Source: Antilocapra americana
Lineage: Eukaryota > Chordata > Mammalia > Artiodactyla > Antilocapridae
Assembly: GCA_007570785.1 (NCBI GenBank)
Contig: ML660203.1
Span: 6,320,638-6,384,637 of the forward strand
Direction: 5' to 3'
DNA: 64,000 nt
Part shown: piece by piece, positions 23,801 through 28,409 of the stretch
Layout: every line of letters begins with the position of its first letter
Position numbering within the stretch: position 1 is the first letter of the stretch
Position numbers and translations under genes: made by a program
The notes under the pieces: generated by a model
What the model was told of the DNA's origin: nothing
What the model saw: the letters and a program-made list of their open reading frames with translations, nothing else
Databases searched by the model: none

Positions 23801-24049
23801 CAGGGTGAGAGGGCCACCTTGAAGGAGCAGTGAGCAGGCCATTCCCTGGATTTAAAGGGCTGCTCACAGCAGGTGCTCAGCCAGTGGTAGGAGAGAAGGA
23901 AAGGAAGGCATCCAGTTACCGTAGTCCAGGCCCTTCTGGGTGATCCTGGCCACGATGCCGGGGTTGGTAGTCGTTGTCACAGCCGTGCCCAGGGCGGCCA
24001 GCACCACCAGGGTCGCCCACCTCCGCGTGATGTCAGGGCCCCTGGCCAT
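2814..24049 (-). CDS. BPI: BPI, bactericidal/permeability-increasing protein (3'-truncated by window edge; 12 coding exons)
   Basis: BPI is a cationic antibacterial protein of neutrophil granules that binds lipopolysaccharide and damages Gram-negative envelopes; it belongs to the BPI/LBP/PLTP/CETP lipid-transfer family. Twelve minus-strand exons join in phase to 424 codons without a stop, against about 483-487 in human BPI, so roughly the last 60 residues are outside the window. Residues 1-27 form a signal peptide (basic start, core [13 protein letters not shown]). The N-terminal BPI1 barrel spans exons 1-7. A proline-rich linker opens exon 8 ([13 protein letters not shown]) and leads into the C-terminal BPI2 barrel of exons 8-12. 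Cys162 (exon 4) and Cys202 (exon 6) have the 40-residue spacing of the human Cys135-Cys175 disulfide; Cys159 matches the human free cysteine. LBP is the closest paralogue, but the start MARGP and the signal-peptide sequence are BPI-specific. Frame, splice sites and family identity are seen directly; function is by homology. Confidence 0.95.
2930..3131 (+). repeat. Bov-tA SINE
   Basis: A tRNA-like head (GGGCTTTCCAGGTGGTGCTA) is followed by the Bov-A body. It lies about 75 bp 5' of BPI exon 12 in transcript terms (intron 11), close to the branch-point region. Confidence 0.9.
3245..3615 (+). repeat. Ancient LTR-like mammalian repeat, copy 1
   Basis: Shows the blocks GGGACTTCTGCTGGAAATAT, then GGATATCATTTGAGCACCTGG, resembling two other copies in this window (19,895-20,260 and 62,270-62,610). 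I recognise the family as an old mammalian repeat but cannot name it safely. Confidence 0.5.
3640..3850 (-). repeat. MIR SINE
   Basis: Reverse-oriented MIR signature: ATTTTGCAGATGATG, then AGAGAGGACAAGCAATATGG and the GCTAACAATCAGCCAAGC block. Confidence 0.65.
4228..4500. repeat. Polypyrimidine (CT-rich) low-complexity tract
   Basis: About 270 bp dominated by TCTCTGTCTCCC-type pyrimidine on the plus strand, in BPI intron 11. Transcribed on the minus strand it becomes purine-rich. Confidence 0.9.
4980..5060 (+). repeat. MIR SINE fragment
   Basis: Core MIR text: GGTCACTTCATCTCTGAGC and CACTATCTGCAAAATGGGGA. Confidence 0.7.
5150..5403 (+). repeat. CHR-type SINE ending beside BPI exon 11
   Basis: Runs from the head ACTTCCCCAGTAGTCCAGTG through the paired 'CAACTACTGA' and 'CAACTAGAGAG' blocks to the tail GCAACAAAGCCAAAAAAG. 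Its end is 42 bp from the exon 11 donor. Confidence 0.9.
5446..5513 (-). CDS. BPI: BPI exon 11
   Basis: The 68-nt exon encodes residues 388-409, [20 protein letters not shown] then LD, and the first two bases of Lys410. Asn390 creates an NLS sequon. The acceptor is TTGCAG and the donor is GTAAGT. A CHR SINE tail stops about 42 bp beyond the donor. Confidence 0.93.
6065..6425. repeat. Degenerate (AATG/AATA)n tetranucleotide region
   Basis: Repeated but imperfect AATGAATG, AATAAATG and GAATAAATGCATG motifs over about 360 bp in BPI intron 10, consistent with a decayed tetranucleotide microsatellite. Confidence 0.75.
6564..6731 (-). CDS. BPI: BPI exon 10
   Basis: The 168-nt exon encodes residues 332-387, [20 protein letters not shown] through [21 protein letters not shown]. 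It forms central strands of the C-terminal barrel. Asn376 (NSS) is the N-glycosylation sequon conserved with human. The acceptor is TTGCAG and the donor is GTAAGC; phase 0 on both sides. Confidence 0.95.
6843..7143 (-). repeat. CHR-type SINE, near full length
   Basis: Long reverse copy: CTTCATTGCTGCACAGACTA, then TCTAGTTGTGGTGAGTGGGG, ending in GAGCTACCCGGGAAGCC. Located in BPI intron 9. Confidence 0.9.
7146..7320 (+). repeat. L2 LINE fragment
   Basis: L2 text beginning CCCATTGCTTTCAGAATAAA, followed by a C-rich stretch of the 3' region. Confidence 0.6.
7872..8500 (+). mobile_element. MaLR-type (MST/MLT-like) solo LTR, interrupted by a SINE
   Basis: The left part reads TATGGACTGAATGTTTGTGT and then AGCCCTAACCCCCAG. 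After the SINE it continues as GGTTAAATGAGGTCATCAGTG-like text, then GAAATAAATTTTTGTTGTTT (with the AATAAA signal) and GGCAGCCCAAGCAGACTGAG. These are the recognised blocks of an ERVL-MaLR LTR. It lies in BPI intron 9, opposite in orientation to the gene. No internal retroviral sequence is seen beside it. Confidence 0.75.
7941..8153 (+). repeat. Bov-tA SINE inserted in the MaLR LTR
   Basis: A complete head and body (GCTTTCCAGGTGGCTCCGTG ... ACTGACTGA). It is flanked by near-identical 15-bp copies, TAACCCCCAGGGTGG (7926-7940) and TAACCCCCCAGGTGG (8154-8168), read as the target-site duplication. Confidence 0.9.
8565..8730 (+). repeat. Bov-tA SINE
   Basis: Diverged head (TTGGTAACTCAGACAACAAA) and body with GATCCCCTGGAGGAGGAAAT; truncated at the 3' end. 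Confidence 0.85.
9007..9066 (-). CDS. BPI: BPI exon 9
   Basis: The 60-nt exon encodes [20 protein letters not shown] (residues 312-331), almost identical to the human sequence of the same exon. The acceptor is CTACAG and the donor is GTAAGA. Phase 0 on both sides means it could be skipped without a frameshift. Confidence 0.95.
9070..9790. other. BPI intron 8, unassigned part
   Basis: No exon was recognised. The stretch 9225-9420 (with AAGCTTTCCCACCCTGGGTC) and the stretch around 9570-9610 (a MIR-like TTCTACAGATGGGCAAACC) look like old repeats, without firm family assignment. Confidence 0.45.
9790..9960 (-). repeat. MIR SINE
   Basis: Reverse MIR text: TTTTACAGATGAAG, then GACCCAAGGTCACCAGGATGG and GGGGTTTGAACTCAG. 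Confidence 0.75.
10042..10218 (-). CDS. BPI: BPI exon 8 (inter-domain linker and start of C-terminal barrel)
   Basis: The 177-nt exon encodes residues 253-311. It begins [20 protein letters not shown], the proline-rich linker between the two barrels. It continues through [20 protein letters not shown], the strongest signature of the family in this window. Asn304 lies in an NLT glycosylation sequon that I do not recall in human BPI. The acceptor is CCGCAG and the donor is GTAAGG; phase 0 on both sides. Confidence 0.96.
10330..10790 (-). repeat. MIR SINE split by a Bov-tA
   Basis: Left half has GCATTTTATAAGGGAGGATTC; right half has GAGGTGAAGTGGCTTGCCCA and ATTGAACCCAGGCATCTGG. Together they form one reverse MIR. 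Confidence 0.75.
10458..10666 (+). repeat. Bov-tA SINE inserted in a MIR
   Basis: Complete element with the 9-bp flanking duplication CTGAGGCTT (10449-10457 and 10667-10675). It lies in BPI intron 7, about 240 bp beyond exon 8's acceptor. Confidence 0.88.
11118..11298 (-). repeat. Bov-tA SINE
   Basis: Reverse element with TCTGGCTCTTTGCGACCCTA, GCAAGAATACTGGAGTGGGT and a degraded head ending GAGGGAAGCC. Confidence 0.88.
11330..12540 (+). repeat. Old L1-like LINE remnant
   Basis: AT-rich text typical of eroded L1 3' regions: TTTCACTTCCAGAAAATAAT, TACAAGGATACTCATGGCAG and a TG-rich end. Boundaries and subfamily are uncertain; it fills most of intron 7. Confidence 0.5.
12610..12930 (-). repeat. 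L2 LINE fragment
   Basis: Purine-rich plus strand with AGCAACAGGTGCAAAGGTCC and GGAGCCAGGAGGAGGCAAGG, the reverse of the L2 3' region. It stops about 75 bp from BPI exon 7. Confidence 0.65.
13006..13097 (-). CDS. BPI: BPI exon 7
   Basis: The 92-nt exon encodes residues 222-252, [20 protein letters not shown] followed by [11 protein letters not shown]. It closes the N-terminal barrel and includes the conserved [16 protein letters not shown] block (human KIDSVAGINYGLVAPP). The acceptor is CCCTAG and the donor is GTGAGA; phase 0 out. Confidence 0.94.
13370..13500 (+). repeat. MIR SINE
   Basis: CTGTGTGACCTTGGACAAGT and TTCATTTGTAGTATGGGGTA are MIR core blocks. Confidence 0.75.
13620..13725 (-). 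repeat. MIR SINE fragment
   Basis: AAACTGAGTCTCAGAAAATG and TGACAAGGCTGGGACTCAAA represent a reverse MIR. Confidence 0.6.
13895..13985 (+). repeat. MIR SINE fragment
   Basis: Contains TTACTGGCCCTGTGAATTTG and GGGCAAGTCATGGCTCCTG, a diverged MIR core. Confidence 0.55.
14095..14215 (-). repeat. MIR SINE fragment
   Basis: Reverse MIR: TTTACTGAGCACTTGGGG and ATTTTAAAGATATGGAAACTG. Confidence 0.65.
14479..14542 (-). CDS. BPI: BPI exon 6 (second disulfide cysteine)
   Basis: The 64-nt exon begins [21 protein letters not shown] (from residue 201), the helix that carries Cys202 and packs against the exon-4 loop. The acceptor is CCCAAG and the donor is GTAAGA. It leaves phase 1, completed as Val222 in exon 7. 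Confidence 0.94.
14747..14965 (+). repeat. Bov-tA SINE with 13-bp target duplication
   Basis: Complete copy with the A/B-box region GGGTTCGATCCCTGGGTCGG. It is flanked by perfect ATATGACTGTATG copies at 14734-14746 and 14966-14978. Little divergence from the consensus suggests a young insertion. Confidence 0.95.
15165..15380 (+). repeat. L2 LINE fragment
   Basis: CTGGCCAGGTCATCCCCTTG followed by AATGGCTCCCCACTGCCCTC is the classic L2 3' region. Confidence 0.75.
15949..16012 (-). CDS. BPI: BPI exon 5
   Basis: The 64-nt exon completes Gly179 and encodes [21 protein letters not shown], the long amphipathic helix of the N-terminal barrel (human [18 protein letters not shown]). The acceptor is ATCCAG and the donor is GTAGGA. 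It ends in phase 0 at codon 200. Confidence 0.94.
16075..16600 (+). repeat. L2 LINE fragment
   Basis: Contains CCACAGGACCTTTGCACAGG, the CAAATGTCATTTCATC block and a final GAAGCTTCAAGAGAACAGGG. It begins about 60 bp 5' of BPI exon 5, in intron 4. Confidence 0.75.
16605..16740 (+). repeat. MIR SINE
   Basis: Diverged MIR: GGGAGTCCTGGATTGAACCC, then CCTCTGAAAGTGGGGTAATAA. Confidence 0.65.
17196..17410 (+). repeat. Bov-tA SINE beside BPI exon 4
   Basis: Complete element (GGACTTCCCAGGTGTCTCAG ... GACTGAGTGATTGAG). Its end lies about 38 bp past the exon 4 donor, inside intron 4. Confidence 0.93.
17448..17609 (-). CDS. BPI: BPI exon 4 (disulfide cysteine)
   Basis: The 162-nt exon covers residues 125-178, with [19 protein letters not shown], then [16 protein letters not shown]. 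Cys162 is the expected disulfide partner of Cys202 in exon 6, and Cys159 is the conserved free cysteine. The acceptor is CTTCAG and the donor is GTATGA at 17447-17442. A Bov-tA SINE ends only about 38 bp past the donor. Confidence 0.95.
17685..17800 (-). repeat. MIR SINE fragment
   Basis: Reverse MIR: GAGGAGATGGAGTTCAGAGAG, then CTTGCCCAATATCACACAGC. It starts about 75 bp 5' of exon 4. Confidence 0.7.
18125..18300 (+). repeat. Ruminant L1 3'-end fragment
   Basis: CTGCTGTATAACACAGGGAA, GGATACATGTATATGTATGG and CACCTGAAACTATAACAGCA are the end of ruminant L1 elements, closing with an A-rich tail. Confidence 0.65.
18505..18920 (+). mobile_element. MLT1-like LTR remnant
   Basis: TTGGCCAAGGGTATACGAGT followed by AGTAGAAGTGACTATGGGCC, then GATCACTGAGTTTGGGATGG and GTTACACAGCAGTTGCTAAC are the internal and terminal blocks of an old MaLR LTR. 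It is in BPI intron 3 with no retroviral coding sequence beside it. Confidence 0.65.
19198..19326 (-). CDS. BPI: BPI exon 3
   Basis: The 129-nt exon begins by completing Ser82 and then reads [17 protein letters not shown], ending in the strongly cationic stretch [14 protein letters not shown]. This lysine/arginine-rich segment matches the human region implicated in LPS and heparin binding. The acceptor is TTGCAG and the donor is GTGCGT. Phase 2 in and phase 2 out agrees with neighbouring exons. Confidence 0.94.
19465..19770 (+). repeat. MIR SINE, well preserved
   Basis: GCTTTGAAGTCAGACAAATC, TTTGAATCCTGCTCTTC, then GAGTCTCAGTTTCCTCATTT: nearly the whole MIR consensus. Located in intron 2, about 140 bp 5' of exon 3's acceptor. 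Confidence 0.88.
19895..20260 (+). repeat. Ancient LTR-like repeat, copy 2, with paired CCAAT motifs
   Basis: Shows TGGCCACTGTGATTGGTCCA, then GACCAATCAGAGTGAATCTT and AGGAGTTTTGCTTGAGTGG. This is the same family as 62,270-62,610. An 11-bp perfect inverted repeat (TGATTGGTCCA, 19990-20000; TGGACCAATCA, 20022-20032) holds two CCAAT boxes in opposite orientation. Confidence 0.55.
20603..20717 (-). CDS. BPI: BPI exon 2
   Basis: The 115-nt exon runs from acceptor CTCAG (20718-20719 AG) to donor GTAAGC. The split codon is completed as Ala44 (G+CC), followed by [18 protein letters not shown] and then a strand ending in [14 protein letters not shown]. It supplies the first amphipathic helix and the basic hairpin next to the LPS/phospholipid pocket of the N-terminal barrel. 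Cys45 replaces the serine that I recall in human BPI. Confidence 0.93.
20815..21350 (-). mobile_element. hAT-like (Charlie-type) DNA transposon remnant, split by a SINE
   Basis: Left portion has AATATTTTCTGTTTTGTAGA and ACAATAAAACTTTACTGATAG; right portion has CCCAGATTTGGCCTACAGGC and TTGTTTGCCAACACTTAG. These match the reverse of a common mammalian hAT nonautonomous element. The exact family is not certain. Confidence 0.6.
20985..21200 (+). repeat. Bov-tA SINE within the hAT remnant
   Basis: CACTGGTGGTAAAGAACCCT, GAAGATCCCCTGGAGGAGGG and GTCGCAAAGAGTCGGACACTG are the Bov-tA blocks. Confidence 0.9.
21360..21830 (+). repeat. L2 LINE 3' end
   Basis: CAAACACCCATTCATGTATC, ATTACCTTTTGTAATTATGC and the terminal GGATGACTAAATGAATGAATG mark an L2. 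Confidence 0.75.
22015..22320 (-). repeat. MIR SINE with a short Bov-tA remnant inside
   Basis: CTTACTCTGTTCCTGGCACA and CACAGATGAGGAAACAGACTC belong to a reverse MIR. Between them (about 22147-22205) lies ACCCGGGTCTCCCACATTGC plus duplicated CACCAGGGAAGAAGCC, a reverse SINE head. Confidence 0.6.
22824..23140 (+). repeat. Bov-tA SINE with duplicated tRNA-like head
   Basis: Two consecutive heads in the same direction: GGGGGCTTTCCTGATAGCTC (22824 on) and GGGCTTCCCTTGTGGCTCAG (22943 on), each followed by GATCCTCTGGAGAAGGGA-like body. A single shared 3' end finishes with CACAACTGAGCAACTTTCAC. It lies in BPI intron 1. Confidence 0.9.
23690..23875 (+). repeat. MIR SINE
   Basis: GCTCTGTGACCTTGGGTAAC, CTTGCTCTGTAAGACAGGGTG and GCTCACAGCAGGTGCTCAG form a good MIR, ending about 45 bp inside intron 1 from exon 1. 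Confidence 0.8.
23920..24049 (-). CDS. BPI: BPI exon 1 (start codon and signal peptide)
   Basis: It encodes residues 1-43 plus the first base of codon 44. The ATG at 24049-24047 has a good Kozak context (G at -3, G at +4) and begins MARGP, as in human BPI. An upstream in-frame ATG exists in the 5' flank, but the homologous start is preferred. Residues 1-27 are the signal peptide; the mature chain should begin near [13 protein letters not shown], the conserved N-terminal strand of the LPS-binding barrel. The donor is GTAACT at 23919-23914. Confidence 0.94.
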
Positions 24050-24140
24050 GTCTTCGTCCTGCAGAGCTGCCAAAACCTCAAGGTCTTGGAGGGGAACCAG
24101 GGACCTATAAAGGTGGCAGCTGTAGAAATGCAAGTCAGGA
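24050..24140 (-). promoter_or_regulatory. BPI: Putative BPI 5' UTR and core promoter
   Basis: This is the immediate 5' flank of the BPI start codon. A TATA-like element (TTTATAG on the minus strand, 24112-24106) lies about 57-62 nt upstream of the ATG and would imply a short 5' UTR of some 30 nt. The transcription start is not visible from sequence, and the element could be fortuitous. Confidence 0.35.
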
Positions 24141-24270
24141 GGACGTAGAAAGGAGGAAGGAACATGAGCAGGGGCGGAAGAGGGGGTGGACAGCTCCCTG
24201 CCTGTGGTTCCCCACTATATGGTTGGGGCCACAGCCCCAGAACAGCCAGAAGTGGAGCCTGGGAGCCCTA

Positions 24271-24580
24271 TGTGTGTGCGTGTGTATGTGTCTGTGTGTG
24301 GTGTGTGTGGAGTGTGTATGTATGTATGTGTGATATGTGTATGGTGTGGTGTGGTGTATGTGTATGTATGTGGTGTGTGGTTGTATTTGTTGTGTGTGTA
24401 TGTATGTGATGTGGTGTATTGTGTGTGTGATGTGTGCATTCATGTGTGATGTGTTTGTGTGTGGTGTGTGTGTATGTATATGTGGTGTGTGTGAGGTGTG
24501 GTGTATGTATATGTATGTGTGGTGCATAGTTGTATGTAGTGTGGTGTGTGTATGTATATGTGGTGTGTGTGGTATGTGTA
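24271..24580. repeat. TG-rich imperfect microsatellite upstream of BPI
   Basis: About 310 bp of the plus strand consist almost only of T and G with scattered A, built from TGTG, TGGTGTG and TATGTATG units. It begins roughly 220 bp upstream of the BPI start codon. Long open frames across it (His/Thr/Tyr-rich on the minus strand, Val/Cys/Tyr-rich on the plus) are artefacts of the dinucleotide composition. Confidence 0.95.
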
Positions 24581-24714
24581 AGTGAAGACTTTTGGCTCTG
24601 AGCACCATTCCCCTCCCCTCCCCCCTCCCTGAACCCTCCATCCAAATCCCTCCATCCAAAGACTTCCTAGAATCTGGGTGGTAGGTATATCAGAGTTGAT
24701 TATATTTTTTGTCT

Positions 24715-25130
24715 TCTTTTTTATGCTCTACTGAGGTATAATTGGCAAAATTATACACAATTGCTCCTTGAACAACACAGGTTTGAACTGTGCAGGTGCA
24801 TTTGTATACGGACTTCTTTCAATTAATACGTACTGCCATCCTACGTCACCTCTGGTTGGCTGAATCCATAGGTGTGGAACCTCGGATATGATGGAACTGC
24901 ATATATGGAGGCCTGACTCTAAGTTATACTCGAAGTTTAGACTGCTTGGGATGTGGGAGTCAGAACCCTTAGCCCCTGCACTGTTTAAGGGTCAAACGTA
25001 CATTTAAAAGGTACAATGTGATAATTCGATATATGTATACCTTGTGAAGTGACTGCCACAACCAAACTAACTAACTCATCTCTCTCTTCATGTGGTCATC
25101 ATTTGAATAGTGATTACCAGGCTTTTGTTC
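24715..25130 (-). repeat. L1 3' UTR remnant with nested DNA transposon
   Basis: The outer pieces (CTACTGAGGTATAATTGGCA and TAAAAGGTACAATGTGATAA) are the reverse of an old L1 3' UTR. Between them is a Tigger-like element. Confidence 0.65.
24763..24997 (+). mobile_element. Tigger-like MITE nested in L1
   Basis: CTTGAACAACACAGGTTTGA at the left and CACTGTTTAAGGGTCAAAC at the right form imperfect inverted termini. The interior has GGTTGGCTGAATCCATAGG. I recognise it as a Tigger-class nonautonomous transposon, with exact family uncertain. Confidence 0.6.
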
Positions 25131-25139
25131 TTATACCTT

Positions 25140-25260
25140 TTCGCCTTTCCTTTGACAGATGTGAAACCTGAGGCTTCGTTGAGAGGGGAAGTGTTCTTTC
25201 CACAGTCATGCAGCTAGGCTGCTAGCAGAGCTGGGATTCAAATGCAGACGCATCCCACAC
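25140..25260 (-). repeat. MIR SINE fragment
   Basis: GAGAGGGGAAGTGTTCTTTC, CACAGTCATGCAGCTAGG and GAGCTGGGATTCAAATGCAG are reverse MIR text. Confidence 0.7.
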
Positions 25261-25770
25261 CAACCTGAGTCCTTCAGAGTCTTGGGAGCTGAGGAGGGGT
25301 GGGGGTTGGCATCAGCACACACAATCCCCTCCCTCCCTACAGCTTTCCAGAGAGAATTCTGTCCGCTAGACCCCTGCCCCTCCCTTTGCAGCAGCATCAG
25401 GCCCAGGGTGGGCGGGAACCCCACCGGGCAGCGGGCACAGTCTCCATGGTGATGAGAGGAGGGGCGGGGCAGTAGAGAGGGAGGCCAGCTTCTCTCCTGC
25501 TGGTCCTCATCAGCCCCCTGATGCCCTGTCTCCCCAACTCTGATTTGATGAAAGTCTAATGAAGCCCATTGAGCCTGGAGGTCATGAGACCTGAGTTTTT
25601 TTCCTTTCTTCTCTTTCCACTGTTTCTGAAAGGATCTCCTTTCCTGCCGCCACCTACCACAATAAGAATCCTTCTGGCTTGCTGTAGAATGAAAACAGTG
25701 GCCATGGACAGAGAGCATCTACTATGACACTTTACATTTATTGTCTTCAAGCCTTTAAACAATCAGTGAA
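25260..25770. other. Unassigned intergenic sequence
   Basis: About 500 bp, moderately GC-rich around 25370-25470. Open frames cross it on the minus strand, but I see no domain, splice structure or repeat identity. Confidence 0.4.
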
Positions 25771-25771
25771 A

Positions 25772-25970
25772 AGTGAAGAAATTGTTAGTCACTCAGTCGT
25801 GCCCCATGGATAGCAGCCCGCCAGGCTCTTCTATCTGTGGGATTTCTCAGCCAAGAATACTGGAGTGGGTTGCCATTCCCTTCTCCAGGGGATCTTCCCA
25901 ACCCAGGGATCAAATCTGAGTCTCCTGCATTGCAGGCAGATTCTTTACTGTCTGAGCCACCAGAGAAGCC
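25772..25970 (-). repeat. Bov-tA SINE inside a MIR
   Basis: Reverse copy from GTTAGTCACTCAGTCGTG to CTGAGCCACCAGAGAAGCCC. MIR-like text flanks it on both sides (25735-25770 and 25975-26045, GATAAGGAAACTGAGTCAC). Confidence 0.88.
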
Positions 25971-26050
25971 CCAGATAACCTGCGAGAGAGGAATAATTAT
26001 CCTCCATTTTGAAGATAAGGAAACTGAGTCACAAAGCAATTATGTCCCTG

Positions 26051-26118
26051 TCAAGGTCACGGTACCTTTCATGGAGAGAAATATTCAAGGTCACGGTGCC
26101 TTTCATGGAGAGAAATAT
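26051..26118. repeat. 34-bp tandem duplication
   Basis: Two adjoining 34-bp units (26051-26084, 26085-26118) beginning TCAAGGTCACGG differ at one base (A/G at the thirteenth position). Confidence 0.95.
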
Positions 26119-26748
26119 TCTCCCCTCTTCTTGGGGTAGCTTCTAAGAGAACTGGTCACCCTGGGGGTCTTCACCCTAGCTCTGCCTTCCTGGGCCCCCA
26201 GACTCCCATGTCTGTATCTGTACAAGGAAGACACATGCCAAAACACAGAGATTGATGACTTGTCAGAAAATTAGTTTTTTGAAAAGTTCTCTTACACAGT
26301 TTTGAATACCTGCAGCTCTAACTCCCCCAAATTCCTGAGTCCCCTGGGTCTAGGCAGATGTTGCCTCTGTGAAGATATCAGACAGGAAAGGGGTATTATG
26401 AGGAAACTCACAGAGTAATAACTTAAATTGCCACAACGTAAGAATCTTAAAACCAACTGGCAAGTTTCTGAATAAGCCAGCCCCACTGGCTTCTGTCTGA
26501 TGCTCATGCTCAGTCAAATCCAGATGAGTCCGTCAGCAAACCTCTGACCGCCTTTTCAGTTCTGCCCATGGCCATGGAGGGGCCCCACTTCTTCAGATCT
26601 GACTCTTTACTTGGTATGAGTGACAGTGTCTTCAACCCAAGCAACAGAAATCCTCAGCTCACTCTGGCTTCAACAGTCAACCCATGTCTCAGAGATGAAG
26701 TCCAGAGAGAGAGCAAGTTTCAGGATCTGATTAATTCAACAGCTAACA

Positions 26749-26895
26749 AGACTTCCCTGGCCATCCAGTGGTTAAGACTCTCTGCTTTCACTGCAGGGGC
26801 TGTGGATCTGATCCCTGGTTGGGGCACTTTTATGATCCCACATGCTGTTTGGCCAGGGGGAAAAAAAACCCCACCAAATTTTCAATAAAAATGCA
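26749..26895 (+). repeat. CHR-type SINE
   Basis: ACTTCCCTGGCCATCCAGTG, CTGATCCCTGGTTGGGGCAC and a tail of A-rich sequence. Confidence 0.85.
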
Positions 26896-27058
26896 AATTA
26901 AAAAATTAAATAATTAACAGACATTTACTATCTCTCTATACCTGTCTGCTTTGCCACCCTGATATTTCAGATTTACCCTCACACTGGCTTCTTTCATGGT
27001 TGTGTGAAATAAAATTCATATTTTATGGCAAGACAAGAAAAATTTAAACATAAAAAAT

Positions 27059-27433
27059 TTATTTCTGTCCTTTGGCTTCCCCTCTCCCTTCTACTGTGCA
27101 TTGTGTATCTGCATTAGGCATCGACCAAATCTTCCCTGTTGGCATAAATATCAGCTCATCCCTAAAGAGAAACATTCTCCCAACATCAAGAAGACAACTT
27201 CTTAAAGGTAACATTACTTCTTGATGTTGTAAGGGGATCACATAGCCCATCAGTTTGTACTTGCATATCTGGATTGAGCAAAATGTCAGTGATTTGTCAT
27301 CTAATGTATAGTCCTCCTTCTCAAAAACCTTCTGTAATTGTGCTTTGACTTCTAATGGTAGAACAGCCCTCAGAGCTTTCTGAGATGCTATTCCTGTTTT
27401 TGTTTGAGATTGAAACAATTCAAGTTTTATTCA
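27059..27433 (-). pseudogene. Unidentified open frame, possible retrocopy fragment
   Basis: An open frame of about 123 codons after a stop (27433-27431) runs to a TAA at 27059; it has no ATG near its 5' end. Its sequence includes LPLEVKAQLQKVFEKEDYTL, then DDKSLTFCSIQICKYKLMGY. An AATAAA motif overlaps the stop codon, and AT-rich sequence follows. The frame upstream of the stop also reads without obvious repeats for some 25 codons. I do not recognise the protein. It could be an eroded processed pseudogene or chance; a 13-bp inverted repeat lies inside. Confidence 0.3.
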
Positions 27434-28025
27434 GTGGCTAAAGAATGGAGAACTAAGTTCACAGATTAATTTCTCATATTCATGGGTTATAATCCTCAGT
27501 TTGGTTCAAATAAAAATTTTCACTTCTGTCTTAGATTGACTGATTAGCTTTTCATTGACAGTTGCAAGATGGCTGCAGCAGCTCCGACCGTTGCATCTAA
27601 ACAGGCTTTTTTCAGTGTCTCCTCCTCCTTCTCCTGTTCTTTTTCTTCTTCCTCTTTTTTGACCTTTTCGTTATTATTGTAAAATCTTTCACATATAAAG
27701 ATAAGAACAGACTACCCACATTTGTAAAATCTTAACATTATGCCATATTTACTTCATATAGTTTCTTTTAGCTCTATGAATCATTAATACATGTACAGCT
27801 GTGTGTAACCAGGATCACCCTAAGAATATAGAATAGTTCTGTCGTCCATTCAAACTCTCTCCTGTTGTCCCAACTCAACAACATAGGAAAATACACTACC
27901 TCAGCAGAAATTTAGAGGTGGGACGGGTCAAGAGTGGATGATTCATAGGCTGGTTCTTTCTACCTTTCTAATCCTTGCTCCTTAGAATGTTGATTTTTTC
28001 CAAAAGAAAGTGCATTTGGCTTGGA
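27434..28025. other. Unassigned intergenic sequence, partly L1-like
   Basis: 27,600-27,665 is T- and TTC-rich; 27,690-27,900 resembles the reverse of an eroded L1 3' region (ATTATGCCATATTTACTTC). No gene structure is seen. Confidence 0.4.
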
Positions 28026-28029
28026 GCCC

Positions 28030-28205
28030 TGAGTTCACAGTTCCAGCCAAGTTATTTGCTCTGGTCAAGTTCTTTGACCCTTCTGAAATTTGGGTTCCTC
28101 ATTTAAATATGGGGAAACAATGCCCAACATGGCGATTGCTCTGAGGATTAAATAATAGGCGTGAATTTACTGGCATAGAGAAAGTGCTCAAGAAATAGTC
28201 ATGAT
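28030..28205 (+). repeat. MIR SINE
   Basis: GGAGCCCTGAGTTCACAGTT, AAGTTCTTTGACCCTTCTG and TTAAATATGGGGAAACAATG form a MIR. Confidence 0.75.
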
Positions 28206-28409
28206 TTACCCATCATGGCCAGCTGATTGGAGAGTCCTGGAGACCCCAGGAAAACATACGAGGGGCACCACGCCCTGAGTGATCGGTCGTCGGGTCTTTG
28301 GGTTTGGGCTGGAAACGTGCAGAGTGAGAGGTCTAGTGCTCATGTGGCCTCTGTGGGCTGCCACTCAGCCAGGCTCTGTGGGGAGAAGTGCCCCCTTCCC
28401 AGCACAGCA

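Noticed and set aside
2814..24049. Assignment of the gene to LBP in place of BPI
   Set aside because: The signal peptide and start (MARGP), the exon 5 helix [12 protein letters not shown] and exon 9 [15 protein letters not shown] match BPI much better than LBP as I recall them.
24135..24659. 174-residue His/Thr/Tyr-rich frame on the minus strand and Val/Cys-rich frames on the plus strand
   Set aside because: They are translations of the TG-rich microsatellite; stop codons are rare in such sequence by composition.
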